Origin: an uncultured Flavobacteriaceae bacterium
GTDB lineage: Bacteria > Bacteroidota > Bacteroidia > Flavobacteriales > Flavobacteriaceae
DNA: 64,000 nucleotides
NCBI GenBank assembly: GCA_947495135.1
Contig: CANLXN010000005.1
Coordinates: 124,001-188,000, forward strand
Direction of reading: 5' to 3'
The position numbers and the translations under genes were made by a program. Position 1 is the stretch's first letter. Every line of letters starts with the position of its first letter. Below are positions 41,466-49,478 of this stretch, piece by piece. The notes beneath the pieces were generated by a model. It saw only the letters and a list, made by a program, of their open reading frames with translations. It made no database searches and was not told where the DNA came from.

Positions 41466-42983
41466 ATGAAAATCTTCAAAAAAGGTAGCAATGTCTTTAG
41501 AATCCTTTCGGAGGCAGTTTCTGAAGGTATCGTCGTTGTTAATAGCAAGCAAATAATTGTAGCTACTAACGAGGCGGCTAATAGGCTCTTTGGTTATAAT
41601 GAAGACGAGCTTCCTGGGCAACATCTCGATATTTTGATTCCCAAAGAATACCACAGCGGTCATCACAAACATGTAGACGGTTTTATGAAGAATAGTGGTA
41701 ATCGCCAAATGGGTCACGGACGTGATTTATATGGCCGGCGTAAAGATGGTTCTCAATTTCCCGTAGAGGCAGGTCTTAATCCATTTACCATTTATGAAAA
41801 TAAGTATGTAATGGCCTTGATTACTGATATCTCTATCAGAAAAAGAGCGGAGCAGGAATTAAAACACTGGGCGAATATCTTCAACGAATCCCTGAATGAA
41901 ATTTTCATTTTTAGTGCCGAAACACTTCGTTTTATAAATGTAAATAAGGGCGCATTGAATAACATAGGATACTCTTTGGATGAAATGAAAGAAATGACCC
42001 CTGTGGATATAAAGCCAGATTTTGATAAAACTGAATTTCTCAAGACCATTTCACCCCTTTTTGATAATTCGGTCGAGAAACTCAAATTCAATACCAGACA
42101 CCAACGCAAGGATGGATCTATTTATCCGGTGGAGGTTCATTTGCAAAAATCGTCTATGGGAGATGATCAAACATTAGTTGCAATTATTTTAGACATTACC
42201 GATCAGGAACAATACACCCAAAAGCTAGAAAAGACCGTTGCAGAGCGCACATTACAACTTGAAGAAGCGTTGAAGAAAGAGCAGGAGTTGGGAGTGTTAA
42301 AGACAAAATTTCTTTCATTGGTATCACATGAATTTAAAACTCCGTTGAGTGGTATACTCACTTCAGCTACGTTAGTTGGAAAATATACCAATGAAGAACA
42401 GCAAGACAAAAGAGAAAAGCATTTAAAAACTATAGAAAGCAAAGTAAAGTACCTCAATACTATTATTAACGACTTTTTATCTATTGAACGTCTCGAAAGT
42501 GGAAAAGTGAATTATAAGTTTACCAATTTCCCGTTGAGTAAAATTGTGAATGAAGTGGTCTACGATGCAAATATGTTGCTAAAGGAAGGGCAACATATTG
42601 AATACCCAGATAATATAGATGCTATTTTTATCGATTTTGACGAAAAAATATTGGCACTTATTTTAACAAACTTGGTTAATAACGCGATCAAATATTCTTC
42701 AGAAAATTCGACTATATACTTAGAAGCCAAAGAAGAAAATGACCTCTTAATACTCACTATTAAAGATGAGGGAATTGGAATTCCTGAAGACGAACAGAAA
42801 TATGTTTTTAACAGATACTTCAGAGCAGAAAATGCACTGCTCAATCAAGGTACAGGAATAGGCTTAAACATTGTGAAAACACACTTAGGGAATTTGGGAG
42901 GGACCATTATTTTTGAAAGTAAGCTGAACGTCGGTTCCCTATTTACGATCAGACTACCTCTAAAAAATGATAAAAAGTTATGA
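41466..42983 (+). CDS. Cytoplasmic PAS-PAS histidine kinase, FixL-like
   Basis: 505 residues without membrane segments. The first PAS domain (about 10-125) has H66 and, exactly 20 residues on, R86 in MGHGRD; the same two residues at the same spacing form the haem ligand and oxygen-sensing Arg in Bradyrhizobium FixL (H200, R220, from memory). Many non-haem PAS domains share part of this pattern. A second PAS (about 135-255), a HisKA with SHEFKTPLSG and a HATPase with NNAIKYSSE, DEGIGIPE and GTGIGLNIVK follow. It is next to the receiver-CRP gene. Confidence 0.9.
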   Translation: MKIFKKGSNVFRILSEAVSEGIVVVNSKQIIVATNEAANRLFGYNEDELPGQHLDILIPKEYHSGHHKHVDGFMKNSGNRQMGHGRDLYGRRKDGSQFPVEAGLNPFTIYENKYVMALITDISIRKRAEQELKHWANIFNESLNEIFIFSAETLRFINVNKGALNNIGYSLDEMKEMTPVDIKPDFDKTEFLKTISPLFDNSVEKLKFNTRHQRKDGSIYPVEVHLQKSSMGDDQTLVAIILDITDQEQYTQKLEKTVAERTLQLEEALKKEQELGVLKTKFLSLVSHEFKTPLSGILTSATLVGKYTNEEQQDKREKHLKTIESKVKYLNTIINDFLSIERLESGKVNYKFTNFPLSKIVNEVVYDANMLLKEGQHIEYPDNIDAIFIDFDEKILALILTNLVNNAIKYSSENSTIYLEAKEENDLLILTIKDEGIGIPEDEQKYVFNRYFRAENALLNQGTGIGLNIVKTHLGNLGGTIIFESKLNVGSLFTIRLPLKNDKKL

Positions 42984-43063
42984 CGTTTGCATTGCGTAAT
43001 TGTACCATAAGAAGATCAGTATAGAGGTATTTCATTTTATGAATTCTTAAACATTGAAGGCAA

Positions 43064-44113
43064 ATGAAAACAATCCTAATAATCGAAGATGATTCGGCAT
43101 TACGTGAGAATACTGCCGAATTATTGGAGCTTGCCAATTACAAGGTATTTACGGCGCCTAATGGCAGAATAGGCATAGAAGTAGCTAAGAAACAACTTCC
43201 AGATATTATAGTTTGTGATATCATGATGCCAGAAGTGGATGGCTATGGAGTTTTAGAAACTGTTTCGTTAGATCCTGCAACAACTCATATTCCTTTTATT
43301 TTTCTATCGGCGAGAACAGAGCACAAAGAAATTAGAAAAGGAATGGATCTTGGGGCAGACGATTATCTTACTAAGCCTTTTCAAGAAGGGGAGTTAATGA
43401 GCGCAATTGAGAGTAGATTGGCCAAAGCAGAAATCCTGTCTCAAGCACTTTATTCAGCTTCAAAAACAAATCAGACAGGCGGAGATATTAGAACTCTTGA
43501 TGAACTTAAGGGTTTGTTTGATGATACCGGAGAAATGAAGTCTTTTGTAAAAGGCGAGATTATTTATGAAAAGGGAGCCCATTCTAATTATGTTTATCAC
43601 ATAACAAAGGGTGTTGTGAAGTGCTCTAAAACGGAAGATAACGGGAAAGAATTAATAACCAACTTATACCAAACACATAGTTTTTTAGGATTTACTTCTT
43701 TCGACCATAACATACGATACGAAGAAACAGCTACTGCCGTTGAAGACGTAGTGTTGTCGGGAATTTTAAAGAGTGAGTTGAAAGATATACTTAGTAGAAA
43801 CCAGAATGTATCTTTAGAAATAATGAATGTTCTCACCAATAATATTTCTGAAATAAAAGAACAATTGCTACAAATGGCTTACGGCTCCGTGCGCAAGAAA
43901 ACAGCGCAGACCATCTTGCAGTTCGCCCGTATTCTCAACAAAAAGCCAGATGAACCTATTAAAATCTCTCGAAACGATTTAGCGAGCGTGGCAGGTATTG
44001 CGACCGAAAGTTTGATAAGAACTCTTTCAGAATTTAAGAAAAAAGGATTGATAGAGATTGAAGGTAGAAATATTAGAATTCTAAAACTTCATGCGCTAGA
44101 AACTTTAGAGTAA
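43064..44113 (+). CDS. Receiver-CRP/FNR fusion transcription regulator
   Basis: 349 residues. The N-terminal receiver has acidic EDD at 8-10, phosphorylation Asp52 in CDIMMPEVDG and Lys in LTKPF. A cyclic-nucleotide-like domain follows (about 150-265: VKGEIIYEKGAHSNYVYHITKGVVKC), and a Crp-type HTH (ISRNDLASVAGIATESLIRTLSEFKKKGLI) ends the protein. The recognition helix has E-x3-R, as in Crp/FNR proteins that read a TGA half-site. This fuses a two-component receiver directly to a Crp-type DNA-binder. It starts 80 nt after the kinase gene. Confidence 0.92.
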   Translation: MKTILIIEDDSALRENTAELLELANYKVFTAPNGRIGIEVAKKQLPDIIVCDIMMPEVDGYGVLETVSLDPATTHIPFIFLSARTEHKEIRKGMDLGADDYLTKPFQEGELMSAIESRLAKAEILSQALYSASKTNQTGGDIRTLDELKGLFDDTGEMKSFVKGEIIYEKGAHSNYVYHITKGVVKCSKTEDNGKELITNLYQTHSFLGFTSFDHNIRYEETATAVEDVVLSGILKSELKDILSRNQNVSLEIMNVLTNNISEIKEQLLQMAYGSVRKKTAQTILQFARILNKKPDEPIKISRNDLASVAGIATESLIRTLSEFKKKGLIEIEGRNIRILKLHALETLE

Positions 44114-44123
44114 TTGAGGGAAC

Positions 44124-44166
44124 TGACTTTTATCATGTTAGTTTTTAATGGGCATTGATACTTTTG
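44124..44166 (+). promoter_or_regulatory. Crp/Fnr-type box and -7 element for usp 44184
   Basis: TGACTTTTATCA at 44124-44135, then 23 nt, then TACTTTTG at 44159-44166. The predicted start near 44171 lies beyond the ATG at 44148, which supports the later ATG at 44184 as the real gene start. Confidence 0.8.
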
Positions 44167-44183
44167 AGTATAGAATAAGTACA

Positions 44184-45017
44184 ATGCAGCAATTTTTAAT
44201 ACCTACCGATTTTTCTTGGAATGCATGGAATGCAACGGCCTATGCCATGCGGTTTTTTAAGAATGAAAAGGGTGCTTTTTATTTTTTACATGTTGATGAC
44301 TCACTTCAAAGAGGCGATGAAAACTTACATTACTTGGGAGTTTCAATAAGAAACGAGGTTCCCGATCATTTGAACTCCGAAATGTTTGAATGGATGCAAA
44401 AAGTTTACACCCATTTTCCCAATCCAAATCACACCTTTAAATATGCTATTATACAGGCGCCTTTTATAGATGGAATTAGAGATTTTATTTATCAAAAGCA
44501 GATTGATTTTATAGTTATGGGAACCAAAGGAGCTTCTGGCTTAAAAGAAATGACTTTGGGGAGTAAAACGGGTGCAGTCATCACCCGAGTGAAGTGTCCA
44601 ATATTAGTGATACCCGAGAGAGCTTCGTTTAAGAAACCACTAACGGTTGGATTTCCAACAGATTTCAATATGCTATATAAACAGAAGGTAATCGACACTT
44701 TAAGAGATGTCTCACAGGTGTCTCATTCTTCTATTAAGATATTACGAGTTGCACAGACTCAAAAACCGTTAGATAATTTTCAGAATAGTAATCGGGAGGT
44801 TTTAAAGCAGGAGTTAAAGGATATTCCGCATAGTTTTCACGTAATTGAGGATCCCAACTTGGAAAATGCCTTACAATCTTTTGTAACCACTATGCAAATC
44901 GACATGATCGCAATGATTGCTAAAAATTTAAACTTCTTTCAACAGATATTATTCAAGCCGCGAGTGGCAAAAATTAGTTACCATATTCATATTCCTTTTC
45001 TTGTCTTGCATGAGTAG
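44184..45017 (+). CDS. Tandem-domain universal stress protein (type B)
   Basis: 277 residues starting MQQFLIPTDFSWNAWNA, like its paralogues. The frame extends 12 codons to 44148, but that is upstream of the predicted transcription start. Domain 1 has GTKGASGLKEMTLGSK, an intact ATP-binding motif. Domain 2 has lost it and ends in a hydrophobic FFQQILFKPRVAKISYHIHIPFLVL stretch shared with the following four USPs. First of five consecutive USP genes. Confidence 0.92.
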   Translation: MQQFLIPTDFSWNAWNATAYAMRFFKNEKGAFYFLHVDDSLQRGDENLHYLGVSIRNEVPDHLNSEMFEWMQKVYTHFPNPNHTFKYAIIQAPFIDGIRDFIYQKQIDFIVMGTKGASGLKEMTLGSKTGAVITRVKCPILVIPERASFKKPLTVGFPTDFNMLYKQKVIDTLRDVSQVSHSSIKILRVAQTQKPLDNFQNSNREVLKQELKDIPHSFHVIEDPNLENALQSFVTTMQIDMIAMIAKNLNFFQQILFKPRVAKISYHIHIPFLVLHE

Positions 45018-45075
45018 TCATTTTATTCTTACCCTGGCCATTCAAGGAATTTTAATCAAAGAAACCCTGTGTTCC

Positions 45076-45118
45076 TGATATTTATCATTTTCTAATTCTC
45101 CTTATGGCAATAGTTTTG
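45076..45118 (+). promoter_or_regulatory. Crp/Fnr-type box and -7 element for three USP genes
   Basis: TGATATTTATCA at 45076-45087, then 23 nt, then TAGTTTTG at 45111-45118. It serves 45141, 46002 and 46867. Confidence 0.8.
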
Positions 45119-45140
45119 GTTAATCACTAAAATGTACTCC

Positions 45141-45989
45141 ATGAGAAAGCTCATTATTCCAACCGATTTTTCTGAAACAGCAATGAATGCTATTCGCTAT
45201 GCGATGGAACTTTTTAAGTATGAAAAGTGTGAGTTCTTAGTGATGAATGCATTTGCCGATAGCGTCTATGAAGATACCATTGAAATGGATCGAGAATTTT
45301 TTGAGGAGTATAAAGAAAAAATGGAAACTGCCACACAGCGTTCATTGCAAAAGGTAATTGCTGAGATGCTAGCCATTTCCCCAAATCCGAAACATAAATA
45401 CGATTACGTAGCTTCCTTTGGAAGTTTGGTCGACGAGGTAAACAGCTTAGTGGATAAGCATAATGCAGATGTGGTTGTTATGGGAACCAAAGGAAAAACC
45501 AATCGAAAGGATGTGGCATTTGGGAGTCAAACCCTTCAGGTAATTAAATATGTAAAATGTCCTGTTCTTGCTGTTCCAGTTAGCTTTCATGGATATCCTC
45601 TTCAAAATATATTGTTCCCGTCAGATTATATGCTTCCCTTTAAACGTCGGGAATTAAAGTTGTTAAGTACATTGGCATCTCGCTTTGTATCGATGATTCA
45701 TTTTCTGCATATTTCCGAAGCAAAAGAACTTTCACATAGGCAAAAAGATAACAAAGCCTTTGCTGCTTGCTACTTCGAGGAAAATAAGGTTTCTCATATC
45801 AAGGCACCTGGAAAAGATATCACCAAGGAAATTAATAAAATGCTAGAGGACTCTTCCATAGACATGCTAGTGATGGTAAACCAGAGGCACTCCTATCTTG
45901 AAAACATACTGTACCGATCTACTATTGAAAAAGTTGGATTGGAAGTGAAAATACCCTTCTTGGTACTTCAAAATTTACAACGCTCTTAA
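45141..45989 (+). CDS. Tandem-domain universal stress protein (type B)
   Basis: 282 residues from the ATG at 45141 (MRKLIIPTDFSETAMNA); an ATG at 45132 would leave a very short leader after the predicted promoter. Domain 1 has GTKGKTNRKDVAFGSQ. The length is identical to the next two paralogues (282 each), which supports this start. The second domain, ending LENILYRSTIEKVGLEVKIPFLVLQ, lacks the ATP motif. Confidence 0.9.
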   Translation: MRKLIIPTDFSETAMNAIRYAMELFKYEKCEFLVMNAFADSVYEDTIEMDREFFEEYKEKMETATQRSLQKVIAEMLAISPNPKHKYDYVASFGSLVDEVNSLVDKHNADVVVMGTKGKTNRKDVAFGSQTLQVIKYVKCPVLAVPVSFHGYPLQNILFPSDYMLPFKRRELKLLSTLASRFVSMIHFLHISEAKELSHRQKDNKAFAACYFEENKVSHIKAPGKDITKEINKMLEDSSIDMLVMVNQRHSYLENILYRSTIEKVGLEVKIPFLVLQNLQRS

Positions 45990-46001
45990 TTCAATAAAGC
46001 C

Positions 46002-46850
46002 ATGAAACGAATATTGCTACCCACCGATTTTTCAGAAAATGCATTTAACGCAATTACATATGCGGTTCAATTGTTAAAATACGATGCCTGCGAATTCTTT
46101 TTATTACATACCTATACACCCACCTTTGTGAGTGCGGGAAGTATGATAGACAGCTATTCTGCCTTAACGTTGCAAAAAATCGCACAAGAAAACGCAAAGA
46201 ATAATCTGGATGCATTAGAGGAAAGACTACTAAAAGATTTTTCAAATAAAAATCACACATTTACGGCGATTACATCTTTTAATATGTTGATCCCAGAGAT
46301 GAAAAATATAGTAGCTGAACATTCCATTGATTTTGTAGTGATGGGTACGCAAGGTGCAACTGGGGCAAAAGAAGTTTTTCTAGGCACTCACACCATGTAT
46401 GCCATAAAAAAGATGAAATGTCCCGTATTAGCTGTTCCTTCTAATTTTAGTTTCGAAGAACCTAAAGAAATACTATTTCCTACAGATTATAAAGTAGATC
46501 GAGAAAATAAGTACCTCTCGTTGCTTCGAGATTTATGTGAAACGCATATATCGAGATTACACATGCTGAATGCCTATGAAGGAACTCCTCTCACCAATGA
46601 ACAAATAGAAAACAAGGCTTTTCTAGACGACTATTTTGCGGGTAATGCACATTTATTCCATGTAGCAGCCGGAACTGATGTTATAGGAGCTGTTGAACAA
46701 TTTCAGATGAAAACGATGATTAACTTCATGGTTATGTTTCATAACAAGCATAATTTCTTGGAGAACATACTTTTTAAACCTGTGATCAATCAAATTGTAT
46801 ATCACACTAAAGTTCCTTTTCTGGTAATTCCTTCCGTAGAAAGACAATAA
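46002..46850 (+). CDS. Tandem-domain universal stress protein (type B)
   Basis: 282 residues, MKRILLPTDFSENAFNA. Domain 1 motif GTQGATGAKEVFLGTH, with GT in place of GS, still fits the ATP-binding consensus. The second domain ends LENILFKPVINQIVYHTKVPFLVIP. Gap of 12 nt from the previous USP, so one transcript. Similarity to the preceding gene suggests tandem duplication. Confidence 0.92.
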   Translation: MKRILLPTDFSENAFNAITYAVQLLKYDACEFFLLHTYTPTFVSAGSMIDSYSALTLQKIAQENAKNNLDALEERLLKDFSNKNHTFTAITSFNMLIPEMKNIVAEHSIDFVVMGTQGATGAKEVFLGTHTMYAIKKMKCPVLAVPSNFSFEEPKEILFPTDYKVDRENKYLSLLRDLCETHISRLHMLNAYEGTPLTNEQIENKAFLDDYFAGNAHLFHVAAGTDVIGAVEQFQMKTMINFMVMFHNKHNFLENILFKPVINQIVYHTKVPFLVIPSVERQ

Positions 46851-46866
46851 CTCAATGTAAATAATT

Positions 46867-47715
46867 ATGAAAACAATTCTCGTTCCTACAGACTTTTCTA
46901 AAAATGCATATTGTGCATTACACTATGCAACGCAGTTATTTGCTGAAGATCACTGCAGATTTTTTATTATTCATTCTTTTGAAGACCAGGTAAGCACCCG
47001 CACCAGTCGAATAGATATTGGTAAAACCGAGGATGTTGTAGAAGAATTGTATACGCTGTATGAGGGTAAATGCGAAGAAGTAAAACACAGAATTATATTA
47101 GATGCAAAAAACGATCATCATAGTTATGAGGTGATTGCAACATCTATTGAATTGTCTAGAGCTATCAATAGATTAATAGTAAAAGAAGAAATCGATTTTG
47201 TGGTAATAGGAAGCAAAGGCAGCACTGGCGCAAGTAACATATTAATGGGAAGTAACACGCTAAGGATTATAAGAAAAATCAAGAAGGCGCCATTGCTGGT
47301 GATTCCGCAAGAGTTTGATTTCAAACCTGTCGAAAATATTGCTTTTGCAACAGGTTTTAAAAGGGCCTATGGGCAAAATGACTTACAGCCACTGGTTTAT
47401 ATCGCATCGCTTAACAAGTCAAATATTAAGGTGATACATGTTCATACGAAGGAAAAAATGACCGAAGAACAACGAATTAATTTTCATCAATTATTTCAAC
47501 TTTTGAAGAAGGGAAGTCCTGAAACGAACTGGTTGTCTGGAGAAAAGGATGTTTATGCAACGATTACTTCTTATCTCAATAAGGAACACATAGATTTATT
47601 GGCAATGATCTATTATAAGCACAACGCGATTGTGCAATTGTTTCGAGAAGCCACGGTAAAAGATATCGCAAAATATACCCGTATTCCATTTTTGATATTG
47701 CCTACAACCAACTGA
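46867..47715 (+). CDS. Tandem-domain universal stress protein (type B)
   Basis: 282 residues, MKTILVPTDFSKNAYCA. Domain 1 has GSKGSTGASNILMGSN. Its TGA stop is the first three bases of the next Crp/Fnr-type box (47713-47724). The second domain ends in TVKDIAKYTRIPFLILP, the most divergent of this set. Gap of 16 nt from the previous gene. Confidence 0.92.
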   Translation: MKTILVPTDFSKNAYCALHYATQLFAEDHCRFFIIHSFEDQVSTRTSRIDIGKTEDVVEELYTLYEGKCEEVKHRIILDAKNDHHSYEVIATSIELSRAINRLIVKEEIDFVVIGSKGSTGASNILMGSNTLRIIRKIKKAPLLVIPQEFDFKPVENIAFATGFKRAYGQNDLQPLVYIASLNKSNIKVIHVHTKEKMTEEQRINFHQLFQLLKKGSPETNWLSGEKDVYATITSYLNKEHIDLLAMIYYKHNAIVQLFREATVKDIAKYTRIPFLILPTTN

Positions 47716-47755
47716 TATTTATCATAGTTACATCACTGGTCACGAGGTATATTTA
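47713..47755 (+). promoter_or_regulatory. Crp/Fnr-type box and -7 element overlapping a stop codon
   Basis: TGATATTTATCA at 47713-47724 includes the TGA stop of the upstream USP. 23 nt later is TATATTTA at 47748-47755, ahead of the USP at 47783. Confidence 0.78.
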
Positions 47756-47782
47756 GTTCAAGAAACCTTAAGACCTATCAAG

Positions 47783-48634
47783 ATGAAAAAGAAAATTTTA
47801 ATACCTACAGATTTTTCAAAAAATGCTTGGAATGCTGTGCGGTTTTCCAGTGAACTTTATAAAAATGAAGAAGTGGATTTTTTTCTGCTCAATGCTTTTA
47901 CAGTAAATAACTTTTCATTGGACAGTATGATGGTGCCAGAGCCCGGAGAGAAATGGTTCGACGATGCGAAATCGCACTCAGAACTGGGGCTTAAGAAATT
48001 GCTACAGCAAATAGCAATTTTAGGTGTTCCTTCCAATCATCGTTATTTTACCAAAGCCATATTTAGTGCGCCACTTGAAGCTGTCAAGAAATTTGTAGAG
48101 GACAAAGACATCGATATGGTAATCGCCTCCAGTAAGGGAGAAACCGATGATATTGATACCATATTAGGCACCAACAGTATCGACTTTATGGAGAAGGTAC
48201 GCAACTGCCCTGTATTTATGATACCTGCAGAGGCTTCATTCAAAGAACCAAATGAAATTGTTTTTCCAACTAGTTTTAAAACGCATTACAAACGTAGAGA
48301 GTTAAATCATCTATACGACATTTCTAAGATTACAAATGCTCCGATTAGAATTTTGCATGTTGGAAGTGAGGATGAATTGTCGCAAAATCAAAAGGAGAAG
48401 AAAGGACTATTGGAAGAGTGTTTTGAAGGACTCACTTACACTTTTCATTTTCTAGAAAGTGCTGAAGTACAAACCGGACTTAATTTGTTTACCCAGAGCA
48501 GAAATAGTGAAATGATTGCTTTCATTAATAAAAAACACGGCTTTTTCGGCTCTATTTTCTCTAAGCCAATGGTAAAGGAACTAGGCTTTAATGCAAAGGT
48601 GCCTGTATTGGCACTGCACGACTTACGTAATTAG
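47783..48634 (+). CDS. Universal stress protein with degenerate ATP motif (type B)
   Basis: 283 residues, MKKKILIPTDFSKNAWNA. In domain 1 the first Gly of the ATP motif is replaced (ASSKGETDDIDTILGTN), so binding may be lost. Second domain ends FFGSIFSKPMVKELGFNAKVPVLALH. It is the first gene of an operon that continues with the ATP-cone nuclease gene 6 nt later and a beta-CASP gene. Confidence 0.9.
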   Translation: MKKKILIPTDFSKNAWNAVRFSSELYKNEEVDFFLLNAFTVNNFSLDSMMVPEPGEKWFDDAKSHSELGLKKLLQQIAILGVPSNHRYFTKAIFSAPLEAVKKFVEDKDIDMVIASSKGETDDIDTILGTNSIDFMEKVRNCPVFMIPAEASFKEPNEIVFPTSFKTHYKRRELNHLYDISKITNAPIRILHVGSEDELSQNQKEKKGLLEECFEGLTYTFHFLESAEVQTGLNLFTQSRNSEMIAFINKKHGFFGSIFSKPMVKELGFNAKVPVLALHDLRN

Positions 48635-48640
48635 ATGTAA

Positions 48641-49477
48641 ATGGAAACCAAAAACTTTCAGGTCATAAAATCGTCAGGAGAAAAAGTAGATTTCTCGATA
48701 TCGAAACTACGAGGTAGTCTACATAAGAGTGGCGCAGATAAAGCCACGGTAGATCACATTATTAATACGGTGAGAGATGAGTTGTATCAAGGGATTTCTA
48801 CCAAGGAGATTTACAATCGAGCATTTGCACTCTTAAAAAAGAGAAAATCTATTTATGCTTCTAAATACAAACTTAAGAAAGCCATTTATGAACTGGGACC
48901 TACGGGATTTCCTTTTGAAAAGTTTATTGGTGCACTCCTAGAATATTCGGGTTATTCTGTCTCTATAGGTAAAATATTGCAAGGAAAATGTGTTTCTCAT
49001 GAGGTAGACGTTATTGCCATGAAGAAGGAAGAACACATTGTTGTGGAGTGTAAGTTTCACAGTGAAAAGACCATTACTTGTAATGTCAAAATTCCGTTAT
49101 ACATCCATTCTAGATATCGCGATATCGTGGCGCAGTTTGCAAATTCGGATCATTGTCCCAACAAAGGCTGGGTAGTAACTAACACCAGATTTACAGCAGA
49201 TGCGCTCACATATGGTAGATGTGCAGGTCTTTATTTGTTAAGCTGGGACTACCCAGATGAAAATGGCTTAAAAGATCGTATTGACAGATTGGGGCTATAT
49301 CCTATCACCGTTTCAACACTCATGACTAATAGAGAAAAACAGTTTTTATTAAGTAGAGATATTGTTTTGTGCAGGCAACTGGCAGACGATAAATTCTACC
49401 TAGATCACTTAGGTATTTCTGAAACTAGAAAAACCAAGATTCTCGCAGAAATTTCAATACTATGTTATTCCAACTAA
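48641..49477 (+). CDS. ATP-cone domain fused to a restriction-like nuclease
   Basis: 278 residues. Residues about 5-90 form an ATP-cone (FQVIKSSGEKVDFSISKLRGSLHKSGAD), the nucleotide-sensing module of NrdR and ribonucleotide reductases. Residues about 90-230 form a PD-(D/E)xK nuclease-like domain: E93 in FPFEKFI, D123 in HEVDVIA and E136-x-K138 in VVECKFH. The active-site residues all appear intact. A nuclease controlled by ATP/dATP level is a reasonable guess. The gene sits between a USP and an RNase-like gene, with no methylase nearby. Confidence 0.85.
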   Translation: METKNFQVIKSSGEKVDFSISKLRGSLHKSGADKATVDHIINTVRDELYQGISTKEIYNRAFALLKKRKSIYASKYKLKKAIYELGPTGFPFEKFIGALLEYSGYSVSIGKILQGKCVSHEVDVIAMKKEEHIVVECKFHSEKTITCNVKIPLYIHSRYRDIVAQFANSDHCPNKGWVVTNTRFTADALTYGRCAGLYLLSWDYPDENGLKDRIDRLGLYPITVSTLMTNREKQFLLSRDIVLCRQLADDKFYLDHLGISETRKTKILAEISILCYSN

Positions 49478-49478
49478 A

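Noticed and set aside
41428-41466. Box at 41428 as promoter of the kinase gene on the + strand
   Set aside because: The only -7-like sequence on this strand is 14 nt from the box (not 23), while the minus strand has a perfect one at 23. A repressing effect on the kinase gene remains possible.
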